A stretch of 64,000 nt of DNA from Zopfochytrium polystomum (lineage: Eukaryota; Chytridiomycota; Chytridiomycetes; Chytridiales; Chytridiaceae), in the NCBI GenBank assembly GCA_025765615.1, contig JAIVFJ010000022.1, forward strand, positions 248,001 through 312,000, written 5' to 3'. Made by a program: the position numbers and the translations under genes. Each line of letters starts with the position of its first letter. Position 1 is the stretch's first letter. Shown piece by piece: positions 25,044 to 36,508 of the stretch. Below the pieces are notes generated by a model. That model was given only the letters and a program-made list of their open reading frames with translations, ran no database searches and was not told the DNA's origin.

Positions 25044-25834
25044 TCAGTTGATCTGCAGTCGCGGGCGTCAGCGGCATGCACGGAGTCGCGCTCAGCATTT
25101 CCCAATTACAAACGTACCTTGAGAAGCTGGACTTCAAAGTTGAGGTCGGACTTGGGCGGGATCTAATCAGAAGGTGTCAGCCATGCGGGATTGATGAAAC
25201 TGGCTGACAAGGCAGTTACCAGGCCGGGGTAGCCCCGCTCGCCGTACGCGTAGTCCCACGAGATGCGAAGGATCGCCTGCAAATCGATCGCTTTAACTGG
25301 AGGAGAAGCTGGGCTTCCGACGCACCTTCTCCCCAAGAGACATTTGCGGAACACCCTCATCCCAACCGCGGATGACTTGGCCGACGCCAATCTTGGTCTG
25401 CTACCGCATCAGAATCACTGCATCCAGTGCAAAGACACGTCCACACGCACCACGAAAGGTCGCCCACGGTCGACGCTGGAGTCAAACTTGGTGCCGTTGT
25501 TCAGCTGGGCGATGCATGAAAATTTCAAGTTAACAATCAGATTCTGACATGATTTCGGCACCCACCGTTCCGGTGTCTGGTGAAGCCAAGCGCCAATGAG
25601 AAGAGCATCGAGAGTTAGGAATCACTTTGGCAGTTCGCCCCACAGGCGAGCAGCCGAGCCAATCAAAACAAAAACGGGTCCATACAGTGCATCGTGACAG
25701 TGTCGCCCTAAGAAGCGTCTGGGTGAGCAAGCCACATCCCACATCCGCCGGAAACCCGTGCGCTGTCAATCGCTCACCTTCCTGGGGAAGTTGACGCCAT
25801 CGCCGGGAGAAATGAGTTCCTTAACGACGCCCAT
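25044..25834 (-). CDS. FPR1: FKBP12-type peptidyl-prolyl isomerase
   Basis: Cytosolic cis-trans prolyl isomerase, the family bound by FK506 and rapamycin. Exon 1 (25834-25778) reads [19 protein letters not shown]. Later small exons give [67 protein letters not shown] and [17 protein letters not shown], with stop at 25044-25046. This is the complete FKBP12 fold at about 108 residues, including the pocket residues Tyr, Phe, Asp, Trp and the [11 protein letters not shown] loop. Six exons in 790 bases make it intron-rich. It ends 130 bases upstream of the WD40 NLR start on the same strand, so that NLR promoter sits in this short gap or inside the FKBP gene. Confidence 0.95.
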
Positions 25835-26154
25835 GTCTGCGGCAGCAAAGAGAGGGGGCGTAGGAAGAAGTGGGGTCAGTCTGGCACGCTCGCGTCCGAT
25901 CAGCCGGGAGAATGAGTTGCCGACGGCGAACCTGTTCTTTGTTGCGAGTGAGAAAATTTTTGGCTCGATCAAACCACAGGGCAGACCTGAACAGCACCTG
26001 ATGTGCGGCAGTGTGAGCAGAGAGAAACTTAATTTATTCTTGTATTCGGCAGTTATAGTACTATATCTCACATCGCTCCACAATGCTGGCCCTCATAATT
26101 ACCATCGAAGTTTACTGCAGACCCACAAAATTGCGGACTGTTGTGGCGAATTCC

Positions 26155-29100
26155 TCAACTGTGGTGCACACCTATGAGATCCGAACTAGCAACAACTCTG
26201 GGCGACTTGATCGCCATGTCCGACTTGTTGTGGTGGAGGTTGTGGTGAGCGTCTAGGTCCGACTTGTGGTGGTGGGGGTGGTGGTGAAGGTCCAGGTCCG
26301 ACTTGTGGTGGTGGTGATGGTGGGGAACGTTGTGACTTCCGCCGCTCTTTGCGTCCTCCACGTTTGTGGCGGATCGCACGGAATGAAGTCCGCTTGTACC
26401 GACTCCCATCCCAGTCACGTCGCCCTCCCCGCGCCAACACGCGAGAATTTTCGGCACCCTGATGGGTTTTGTGTGTTTCGACGAATGAGCGAAATTGTGA
26501 GTGAGTGTGCAAGTGCGTGCGCGCGTGTGTGGGGTGCTCTTACATCAGCAGTCCGCAAATTCCAGTTTGCGTGATGATCACCATGAGCGCGTCCATGACG
26601 AAAATAACGTCTGCAAGTTGGGAAGGAGAGGGAAAGTAAATGTGCTGGTTATTTTTATTTGCACGTCGAAATGGTGAATTTCCTCGCTTGGACGAACCTG
26701 GATCTTGCACAGCAAAGTCGGCAATAGCATTCTGTTAAGTGGGAGTGCCCCAATGGCCGAAATAATGGGAAGAGCGCGAAGCGTGTCAGTATGTTTTCGT
26801 GCCTGTCGATGAATCACTTCTAAGAAAACCAACAAGAACAATCCCGATGACGACCCAATTGTAAATTGCTGGAAAGAGACCGGTGTTAGTTTTCTTTCGA
26901 ATTGGGTTCAAAGGATTCGGTTCGCCTTACCCATCGCTAGCCATTTTGACTCGTTAAATGCACTCGGCAGGTTTTTAACGGAATTTGTGAGAAACGTTCC
27001 GTACGCGAGCGTCAACGCCATTGCGGCGAGGCAGATATAGCTGCGGCCGGGACGGAAAGGCGCCATCGGATTGCGAGAAGTGTGGGACGAGAGATTTAAA
27101 AAGCCAATAAATACTGAGAAATTGCTCTGTCTCACTTGAAGCTCGAATTAACAGCAGTGCGGCATCTCGTCATACGCCAGGACCGTCCCGTTCGGTGCAA
27201 CGGAGGCGATCACGTCCGTCACGAGCCGCGGTCTGAACGCTTCCTGTGCGTCCCACACGACGAGCAGTGCAACCCACGCGACACAAAACAGGGCAAAGTA
27301 CAGCCCGAAGCGTGCCGTCCGAGAGCTTGACTGTTTTGACCCCGCGCTTCTGGTGCGACTTGTCGGCAAAGATGACGCTGATGCGGAAGGTTTTGACGAG
27401 GAGCGCGCCAAAGGCGCAGGCGAAGCCGAGGTACTTGAACCAGGCGTGCAAGATGCAGGCGCGGTCGTCCTTGTGGTGAGATGGGAGTGTGAATTTTAAG
27501 CTCGTTATGTTTTCGGTGCAAATTGGTTGCTTCAGTGAACACCAAGACCAACCATTCGGATACACGGAAAAGTACAGGACCCCAGCGTACGAAATGTTTG
27601 CGCCCACGACCATGCTTGAGAATGCAAAGTAATTAACGGGCAGTGAAACATATCGAGCGCCTCATTTACTCACAGCACGAGAAATATCGGCGACGACGCT
27701 TTGAACACCTTCAACGACATATTCATAAACATGATGACGACCGTCGCCAGCGAAAACACGACACAGCAGCACACAACGGCGTCAATCGCGTACCGGAGCG
27801 CCATCTTTGCCGCAAACGGCCTTACGGGGATAGTCGGCGGCGTCGGCGGAGCGGTCTTGTTTCCGAGGAACACAATCGAGCGGCCCTCGAAAAAACTGAT
27901 AGTATCGGTCGCGTACGACCAGTTTCCGACGGGGCTGGCCATGATGCCGAGGCTCGTGTTCTGGTAGATGTAGATGGAGATGTCCAGGTCGATGTCGGCG
28001 TCCTTGTTGGCGTGCATGATCGATCCGTAGAGGTCCGCCACTTTGGCGTTGTTGATGACGTCGGTGAAGTTGAGGCCCGCAAAGGCGCTGCGGTCTTGGA
28101 TTTTGCTGAGGGGAACGCCGCTCTTCAGGAGCTGCGGTTTCCAGCGATATATGGAGAGAAATCCGGCGAATTGCAGGTTATTTTTTCCGGAATGAGTCTT
28201 GTCGCCCTGAATCAGGGTAGTGAAGGGGGAGGTGGGGTTGGAAACTTACGTAGTCGAATATGGCCACGGTCAACTTCATGCACGAATACCCGGTAATAAT
28301 CTGCTTATACGGAATCGGCATAGCGTACCCAAGCGCCTTCGTGAGCACGACGAACCAGCTCTGCGGGTACATCCCTTTCCCAAAGCACTGGTTCCCCACG
28401 ACCCCTTGCACGTACGTCTCGTTCTTCACGACGACGGTGCCGACGGGAAACGGCTTGATCTGGTTCACGATCGACAGCATGCTGTCGTTGACGCATCGTG
28501 TCGGCGGGATCGCAGGAGGGTGGTTGGCGTTGTAGAAGGACGATTTGGTCGAACGTGAACCCGACGGGTAGGCCAGGGAGGAAGGACGCGTTGTTGGGGT
28601 TGTTGAGGGTGCGCCACCAGTTGTAGATGTCTTGTGCTTCCGGGGTGCTCCCCGTTGGGTTGTAGTCGTAGGCGTTTGGTTGTTCCGTCTTAATAGCAAA
28701 ACGTTGCCCGGAGAAAGCCGACCCATGCGCGGGCCGTAGACTTTTTTAGTTTGAGTCGCAAGAGAGAAACAGAAAGGGAAACTAGCCAAAAATTTCTTGC
28801 CTGCCACACGCCCACAATCTTTGGAAGCAAGTCTACGTCGTTGGCAAACACATTTTGATCCCAGCTCGTCGCCGAAACAAACCAGTAGTCGCCGTTCAGC
28901 ATGCCCATCCGGTCAGCCGATCTAAATAGCGGTACAACGTAATTGAACGAAATCGCCAGCACAATCACTTGCAGCCGACGAGCTTGGACCTGGTCAAAGT
29001 ATGCGTCCCAGTTTGGTTGGGACGATCGGTCGCCGGTGGCAAGTAGGCCGAACGAGATGTTGTAACTTGACGCCGCACTTTCCAGAGACGATAGCATTCC

Positions 29101-30407
29101 CGTACCAAACTGCGAGAAGAGGGAAGCGTCTGATGCTCAGTATCGAGCCTGCCAATTCTGCTTCTTTTTGTTTTTAGTTCACTCACATCGTCATTTATGC
29201 TAAAGACTGCCACGCGGCTGAAGTTTTTCGAGGAGATCAATCGAAGTATCGCGCTCGACTGACCTGAAATACTCGAACAAGAAGTTAAACTGACGAGCAA
29301 AATCGATTTCAAACGAAGCGAATTACCCGGTCCGCTGGTCATGACGCGGTACCCAGTAGGAAATGAGATTCGATCTGACAACAGCGTCGACGTGGCAAGT
29401 GGCATACATATCGGTGCCTGTGGTCATTGTCAAAGCGTTAGCCTAGTCGCAAGCACTGCCCCTCATCACATTGTACGCAGAAGCAACGGTCGCGAGGGTC
29501 GTCTACGAACATCGAAGGGACGAATGGCTTGGTTTAGCTCGGCAAGTCGGAGGCAGGCTCGTCTGAGCCTGTCGCAACAGTGTTACACTTCCCTCACCGT
29601 CGTGTCCGAAGTCCCGTCTCCAAACAAGGCGGAAACCTGCCCGTCCTCCAGCGCATTAATCGCTCCTTTTAGCACCTTCCCGCGGTCGCCAAAGCTGTTG
29701 ATCGGGACCAGTTCTATCTTTGTTCCCGGGAGAACACTGAAGGCGTGTTGTGCGTGCGTCCAAGCAAGTATTCGTCCATTTGTGTAAGTGTGTATGTGTG
29801 TACGTTTATGTGCGTCGGAAGAGCATTCAGACAACATCGCGGCTTCCCGTTATTTCCCGCACAGAAACGCTCGTTAAAACCTCACCTCGAGTCATTGTTG
29901 ACTTTATAAATGTAATTCAACGCGCCAATGTACGCCGCCATGCTCGAAAGCGAGAGTGAGAGCGACTGAAACACGCCGGCAGGGCCGTCCGGCGGGATGT
30001 AGAACGAGAACACCGAGCCAATCTTGCGTGCAGGGTTTGGTGCACAAGGGGAGGTGGAACGGAAAAGAGGAGGCGTGTGTCCCACGGATGAGTCTCACAA
30101 AACCAATGGCTGAGACACCACCCAGGTCTCGCGCGAAGATTCCCCACCCCCCCCCACCCGCCCGTCGCGCTCCGTTTCGCGCCAATCAAAAAACCTTGAT
30201 CTTGTCGTCCTTTTGCGCGGCCGCCGCCACGCACGTGAGCGCGACAATAAGCCCGACCGCCGCGGCGAGCGCGAGACCACGCCGCCGCCGAGAACCGCCC
30301 GCCGCGATGCCGCCTGCCCCCGACCAGCACCCGGAGCGGCGCGTGACGCGTTCGCCGCCGACGATGTCCTCGCGGCCTTTTCCGCCGCCCTGGGCAGTTC
30401 GTGGCAT
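26155..30407 (-). CDS. Class C (GABA-B-like) G-protein-coupled receptor
   Basis: Start ATG at 30405-30407, followed by a basic stretch and signal peptide LALAAAVGLIVALTCVAAAA. An extracellular Venus-flytrap domain follows (GSVFSFYIPPDGPAGVFQ, KIELVPINSFGDRGKVLKGA, WDQNVFANDVDLLPKI). TM1 is AIDAVVCCCVVFSLATVVIM with VFKASSPIF after it. TM2-3 include ILHAWFKYLGFACAFGALL then VKTFRISVIFADK, matching the class C TM3 signature. TM4 is RFGLYFALFCVAWVALLVVW, TM5 SYICLAAMALTLAYGTFL, and TM7 ends VPKILACWRG. The cytoplasmic tail is His-rich with repeated HHHKSDLD units. Many short introns interrupt it. Such receptors occur in early-diverging fungi and are absent from most Dikarya. Ligand is unknown. 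Confidence 0.85.
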
Positions 30408-30454
30408 ATTGTGTGGTTTCTTTCTTTTTTTTCCCTATTCTTTTTTCCTGTTCT

Positions 30455-30487
<33 letters not shown>

Positions 30488-31385
30488 GTTCCTGGCAGCA
30501 CAAGTTTTGTCGTGTCCCGGCAACGACGCGGAGAAAAACAAATTTTTTAGCGAAGGGGGAAAAAACTGCTTGCGGACAAGTTTGTGGCTGCACGGATGAA
30601 CGCGAAAAGGGGGCGAACCGGTGGTGGGTTCTATTGGCGATTCTAGTGCCAGTTGGTTTGACATTTCGTGACCAGACGCTCACACACACTCTCTCAAATA
30701 GCATCCCTGTGCGCACACGAACGAAAAAGGGTCATTGAGAGAGGGTTATTTATTGACGCATTTTTTGTCAGTACATAATTGTAAGTGTGTTTATCCCAGT
30801 TCTTTTTTTCCGTAATCACATGTACACCGCGAAAGGATTATCGGTTTACACATTTTCGTTATATTCGAGACATAAACCCATCTTTTCGAAACACCAGCAA
30901 CAGACACACGCGCGAACAAAAGAACAAAGGGGAGGAAAACAGAGAATAAAGGGGGGCATACTTCAGAGACCAGGAAGAGGGAAAGATGGAAAGAAGGAAA
31001 AACCACCAAAGAGGGTGGTACGGGAAAATAAAATGGTTTTGGCGGCAAAGGCGCAGATTGAGATGGAAAGGCGTTGAAGGCTACGTGACGCATTTTGTGT
31101 CAGTGAAGGTTGGGAGGGGGGAGAGGGGGTTGTAATGGTTGAAAGAAGCTAACGGATAGAGACTTAAGTGAAAGGTGTCGTGTGGTAACGGGTGGCTGGT
31201 CAACAAGTGAGCCTCCCCTTCAAAAAACAAAAAACGGACAGCAGCATCAACTGGAGAGGGTGCGAGTCGCGGAATTACTTTCCGACCGCTTCTATTCCGC
31301 GTCTGAACTGAGTATCCGAAAACCCAAAGGACGAGAAAGAAAAAAAGCACAAAGAAAAACTGTCACAAGAGATGATGTCCACCAT
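30408..31385. other. Intergenic with 30-base poly-T
   Basis: Upstream of the GPCR start and downstream of the LysM-CAP stop. An uninterrupted T run at about 30457-30486 lies roughly 50 bases upstream of the GPCR ATG, reading as poly-A on the GPCR strand. No gene supported; the rest is A-rich. Confidence 0.55.
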
Positions 31386-32903
31386 TCAGCTGTTGTAGTA
31401 CTGCAGAGGGGCAATGTTGCCTTGTGGGGAGTACCGGCAAACGACAACTTCGCAGAATGACCCGTCAGAGTGGGTGTTCGTCGCAATTCCGCAACCCACT
31501 TCGTGCGAGCCCCTCCAGACGACCTGGCTGGCATGCTCGTAGTGGTTGACGTCTTCCGTCATCCACGAGTCAACAGCGGCTGACATGGCCATGTGGCCCG
31601 CACCAGCCGTGGCGCCGTACGAAGCAAGGTTCTCGCCCTCGCCCGAGGCACCCGAGTGGACCAGCGCACAGTTGTTGCTGTACGCGAGGTACGAAGCGTA
31701 GCTGGAAGCTTCTCCTGCAAGACCGCTGCTCCACGAGAGTGCAGGGATACCGTACTGGGCGCGGTACGAGTTGTGCTTGCTGAGTGTCGCTCCTTCGTCG
31801 GAGGTGTCTGGCTGCGGCTGGGGCTGCGGTTCGGGGGTGGGCGTCGGGGTAGGCTCAGGCGGTGCCTCTGTTGTGGTTGGGTAGGTGATTTCGACGGTGG
31901 AAGTGGTTGAAGTGGTGGAGGTGCTGGAGGACGAAGTAGAAGAAGAAGAACTGCTAGATTTGGAGCTAGTGCTGGTGGCAGAAGTGGTTGAGTTGCGAGC
32001 GATCGAGGCGGTTGCAGGGGCTTTTACGCAAACTCTATCACCGTTCTTGAAGGCCCAGCAGTTCAGATTGGCGTTCCAAGAGTATAGGTCAGTGACACTG
32101 ATGCCGTAGCGGACTGTCAATGCAATGCAATTCTGGCTGCTGCTGACGGTAACAAGCTGGAGGCAACCGTCCACCGGTACGACCGTCGCGTTGGCAGTCG
32201 CATTGCTTGCACTGGCCGGAACGAGTTGCGGTGGGTTGCCAACATAGCCATTCACGCACACGATCGAGCCAGACACAAGGTTCACGCAGTCCAAGTACGT
32301 GTTGAGCTGGAGCAGTTGGGTGACAGTGAGCTGGAACTGGAACGCGACGGCCTCGCACCGATCATCTGCCTGGATGGTGTAGTTGCTGAGGCAGTTGGTC
32401 ATGTCGCCCAGGGCGTTCTTCGGACTTGTGTCGTCCATCGCCGCGGCGCATGCGATCTGGCCCGCGGGCAGATTGTTGCAGTCGATAAGGTATTGAGGGA
32501 GCGGAATTTGGAAAGAGACTATGGTGCGTGATGCGATTGCGACGTTAGGAATTTTTCTCGGATTTTAAGAGTTTGCTGTTGAAGAGGAAAGGGGAAGAAG
32601 TGCGACTTACGATGCCGATGCGGGTTGCGAGGCTCACGCACGTGTCGCCCTCCTGGATGACGACGGAGGACTGGCAGTTGTCCACGATGGCCTTTGAGTT
32701 TTGGCTCAGTTCCGGGCGGAAGTGGCCTGCGCTGTCGACCTTGCGAGCAAAGGCACCGGGTGCCGCGGCGCCGGCGACGGCCAGAGCAAGTGCGGCGGCT
32801 GAGGCAAGGATGGAGACAAGGGATGGCGACGAGGACGACGCGACGACGACGAGGCCGTCGGCCGGTCACGACAACTGCTGCGGTTGCTGTACGGACGGTG
32901 CAT
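31386..32903 (-). CDS. Secreted LysM-LysM-LysM-CAP protein
   Basis: Predicted cell-wall or extracellular protein. A hydrophobic leader (LVSILASAAALALAVAGAAA) precedes three LysM chitin-binding motifs: SVVIQEGDTCVSLATRIGI, then YTIQADDRCEAVAFQFQLT, then VSSSQNCIALTVRYGIS with DLYSWNANLNCWAF. A Ser/Thr linker and Pro-Thr/Glu spacer lead to the CAP/SCP/PR-1 domain: SKHNSYRAQYGIPALSW, ASYLAYSNNCALVHSGAS, GENLASYG, MTEDVNHYEHASQVVW, VGCGIATN. The CAP histidines and glutamates (HSG, ENL, HASQVVW) are present. CAP proteins of fungi bind sterols or act as effectors. The leader frame has no ATG of its own; the nearest (32901-32903) is in another frame, so a one-base slip in the TCG tract near 32845 is likely. 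An intron lies after the first LysM. Confidence 0.85.
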
Positions 32904-33094
32904 CGCGATGGATAAGACGAACGGGGCGGCGTTGATGGGAGGATCTGATGAATGGACGGATGGTCGGGTTCGAGGGGTGTGGGTAGATTCTAGTCAGTGA
33001 AGGGGGGAAAAGGCGAGATGTCTATCGTCTTTCTCTTCTCTTTTTTTTCCGGCTGACAGAACTCCAGTTGGTTTCTCCTTTTTCGGTGCTCGCT

Positions 33095-33137
<43 letters not shown>

Positions 33138-33914
33138 GCCTTTCTGTGCTTCTCTCAGACTGTCAATTGTCTGTCTGAGTTTCCATCAGCGGCGGCGCGC
33201 CCTGCCCAATTTCGCTTGCAGCTATTTGCCTGGTGGCTGCAGGATTAAAAAAAAAAAAAAAAAAGACACAAAAACAAACAAAAACAACCGAAACGCCCCT
33301 TCACTCGGCGCCTCCAGCCGCCACAGCCAGAGATGGGCGGGAGCCTGCTTCGCCCCCCTGAACATTTTACGTGAACTGCCTTTTGGCTTCCGATCGTAAC
33401 GAGTCAGCTCGAAGAAAAGGAACTAGAAGGGAAGGAAAAAAGTACAGCAGCAAAAAGATAAAAGAGAAAACCGCAATGAAAACGCGAAAGAGTGAGAAAG
33501 AGAGAGGAGCGAGAGTTGGGAGGCGCGCAGCGAACGGCAATGACCAAGAGAAGAATGGCGGCGGCGGAAGTGCGTTTTACATAAAATTGGAGAGCAGTGC
33601 GGAAGGCTGGACCGTTGGTGGCAGAGCAAGAGTAAAGCCGTGAAAAAGACTCAGCACAGCACGAAGCGATTCGGAGCTGGAACACAAAATAGGTGGATAA
33701 AAAAAGGAACGTCTGCTGTGCCGATGGGATGACGATGCTGGGCCAGATTCCAAAAGGAAAAAGAGCGGAGGACAATCGGCGGTTGGAACGAAAAACTGCC
33801 GCCTATCTCCAATATTTAACATTCTGAAGAAAAAGAAGACGGACGACGAAGAACAAGTAAGAAGGCGGTCTGGGACCCAACGCCGAAAACACTCACTTTG
33901 TGTTTCCCCCTTTC
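32904..33914. other. Intergenic with CTGT microsatellite
   Basis: Holds about ten copies of CTGT at roughly 33098-33138, an 18-base A run near 33247-33264 and A-rich sequence to 33870. No gene seen. Confidence 0.55.
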
Positions 33915-36117
33915 TCACTGCATCAACATCCGACCGTTCGGTACGACCGCCTTGACACCTATCCGCGGAACGTAGATCCCGTCCGTGTCGTTCATATCGA
34001 TCTTGGCGCCGGGCACCTCCTCGAGCACCGCCAGCGTCGGCAGCATCTTTGCCGTCTTGATCTCCATCACGTGTGTTGGCAGCTCGATCAGCGCGCCAAT
34101 CTTGCCCGCCAGCACCTCGTCCAGCACGCCCTTGACGACACCGTCCGTGATAAAGCTGCACGGCACGGCGCGCGCCGCCGTCTCGGGCGTGATCGGGTCC
34201 GTGTAGCAACGGTGGCACGAGCACGCGAGGTTGAGCCGCCACAGCCGCGCGGGACGCACCATCAGGAGCTCGTAGAGCGTCGCGTCCGTCACGCCGCACG
34301 GCAGGTCCAGCTCCTCCAGGTCCTCGCACCCGCGGAGCAGCGTCTCGAGCGCGCCCGGTCGCAGCCCCGTCGTGTGGCCCGAAATGTCCAGCGCGCGCAG
34401 GTTCGGCGCCGTGTTTGCCAGAAGCTGCAGCCCGTCTGCGAGGACGTCGGGGTCCCATGCCGCCATCGGGTCATACGGCGCGAGCGGGTCTTCGTCGTCG
34501 ACTCCGTCTTCGCCAACACCGCCGCCGCCGCCGCCTCGCCCCGCATACGAACCTCGTCGAAAAACGAGCCTTCGCCCGCCAGTGTCCCCCTCATCGCCTT
34601 CCTCGGTCGCGTTTGCAACCAGTTGTTCTGGGTCGAATTCGCCGTACACGATCGTTGCCGGAGGTGGGAACGAGTTGGGTGGAGTCAGGATAAGGTCCGT
34701 CAAGGCCGCACCGCCGCGCTCCGAAATCAGGTAGTAGCCCGTCCCCGACATGTTTCGGACACAGCCAGGCAATCGAATGGAGCTGAGGGAGCCAAGGGGG
34801 CACCGGCGCAGAAGGTCGTAGACAAACTCGTCAGGGAACGCCAGACAGCCGGGCGCGATTGCCACGGATCGGATACGCGGAAAGACGACTCGCTGGTCAA
34901 GACCGCATGTGCCACGTTGAATAAAATCACCGTCGCGGAAGCGTGGATCGTCAGAGTCAAGGTACAGGTGCTCTAGATTCGCACTCAGTCGGCGAATGAG
35001 CTCGCGCGCCAGGTTCCACGACTGCAGTGGTGTCACTTCGGGCTCATCCAGCACCAGGTCCCCGATCTCCAGTGAGCGAACAGCCGATCTGTAGTCGATC
35101 ATGGTTGCACCGTCTGCGGAGGCCGACATCAACCGCAGCAGTTTCTTCAACACAGGCCCACAAGAGCCAAACAGCGAGATCGACTGATAAAGGTGCTGCA
35201 CCGCAGCGGCCATAAATACTTTGTTGACCAGCATGCAAGATCGAAGCGCCGACTCGTCGGCAAACGAGAGGATGTAAGGCACCAGCGCAGGCAGCTTGTC
35301 GTCATCAATGAGTTCTCGTATAACAATAATCTTTGTGCGGCGCATAGTCGACGGCGCGTTTACAACAGGCCGCGGCGTTTCGTCACGCTCCGGAGCCGCA
35401 GAACTAGGCTTTTCCCCGTAATCCTCGCCTTGGTGCTGCCGGGTCGACAAGTGTGGTGGTCGCACAACAGAAGGCGGGGCGGTTGCCGACGTTGGCGTGG
35501 AAGGATTGAGGAATCCGTCGAGAGCGTCCAGCTGGGTCGAAGACGCAGGCTGAACAGGAGACGGCGGAACGGGCTTGTTAGTCGAAGGGCTGAGCAGCAA
35601 ACCCACGTCATCGCCGGCAGAAATAGGAGGCGTGAGCGGGGCTAGGGGCTGGCGTGGTCGCCTTGGGAGACAGTAGGGCGGCCGCCGCCGATTGCGCTGG
35701 GAGCCTTTGCGACTCCATTAACGTCGATCAGTGGCGCACTTGCAGCTCCTGAAGTCAGAACACGGGGCGAGGCGGCTGCAGCAACCTGGCGTAGATGGTT
35801 TCTGCCCAACGTCCATCAGATCTGCCAAAGACGACGACGACGGCGGTGCACCGGCGGCAGCGGTTGGGGAGGCGACGGCGGCGTCCAACGCCGCGAGGGC
35901 GTCGGCATTGATGACCTGGCTGGCGGCAGAGGCCGCTGCAGCGGCGGCGGCGGACGCAGCGGCGGCGGTGGCGGCGGCGTGCAGAGCGTTGAGGGAAGGA
36001 GGGGAAGCCGCCTCGGCTGCAGGCGGCGTGGTGGAGGGGCGACGACGAGGCGCCCAGCACGTTGCCGACGTCAATGGTGGCCGCCGTTGAGGCGGCGGGT
36101 GCGACGGCTGCGGCCAT
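33915..36117 (-). CDS. F-box-like protein with leucine-rich segments
   Basis: The core from about 35350 down reads as one exon. An F-box-like helix set (LPALVPYILSFADESALRSC, MLVNKVFMAAAVQHLYQSI) is followed by LRR-like strands: VRSLEIGDLVLDEP, ANLEHLYLDSDD, SSIRLPGCVRNMSG, PNLRALDISGHTTG, EDLEELDLPCGVTD. F-box proteins bring substrates to SCF ubiquitin ligases. The proposed start at 36117 (MAAAVAPAAS) gives an Ala/Ser/Pro-rich leader that changes frame several times between 35600 and 36060, so the N-terminal extension is provisional; a start nearer 35340 (MRRTKIIVIRELI) is the conservative alternative. The gene ends ...VVPNGRMLMQ at 33915. Confidence 0.7.
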
Positions 36118-36450
36118 TTTGTGAATTTTTTCCTTTGTGTCTGCCGAATTTTTTTTTTTTTTCGTTTCAATTTTCATTCTTTTGTTCTGTTTAGAGTTTT
36201 TTCCCCTTCTTATTTGTTGGTTGAACCGAACGACGATCCCTCCAACGATGGAAAATGTAGATTAATGCTCGTTGGTTGTTGATTGATAACCTACTCTTTC
36301 TTAATCTACCACCACAACGCGGCACTCCGTCAGAGCGCACGAACCTGAGCAGATTAGTAGAGCGCAAACTTCGCTTCTGCTGCAAAGAGAGCGAGAAGGT
36401 GTTGGTGGGAATAATTGTCGTGCAAGTGGCTTCAATTTCTCTTCTCTCGC

Positions 36451-36472
36451 ACAGACAGACAGACAGACAGAC
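36451..36472. repeat. ACAG microsatellite upstream of the GATA gene
   Basis: Five to six ACAG units directly before the start codon of the GATA factor gene. The complement of this unit (CTGT) forms the longer array near 33100. Confidence 0.8.
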
Positions 36473-36508
36473 CTAGGATCGGCTGACAAGAGAGACCAGA
36501 TCAAAGAC

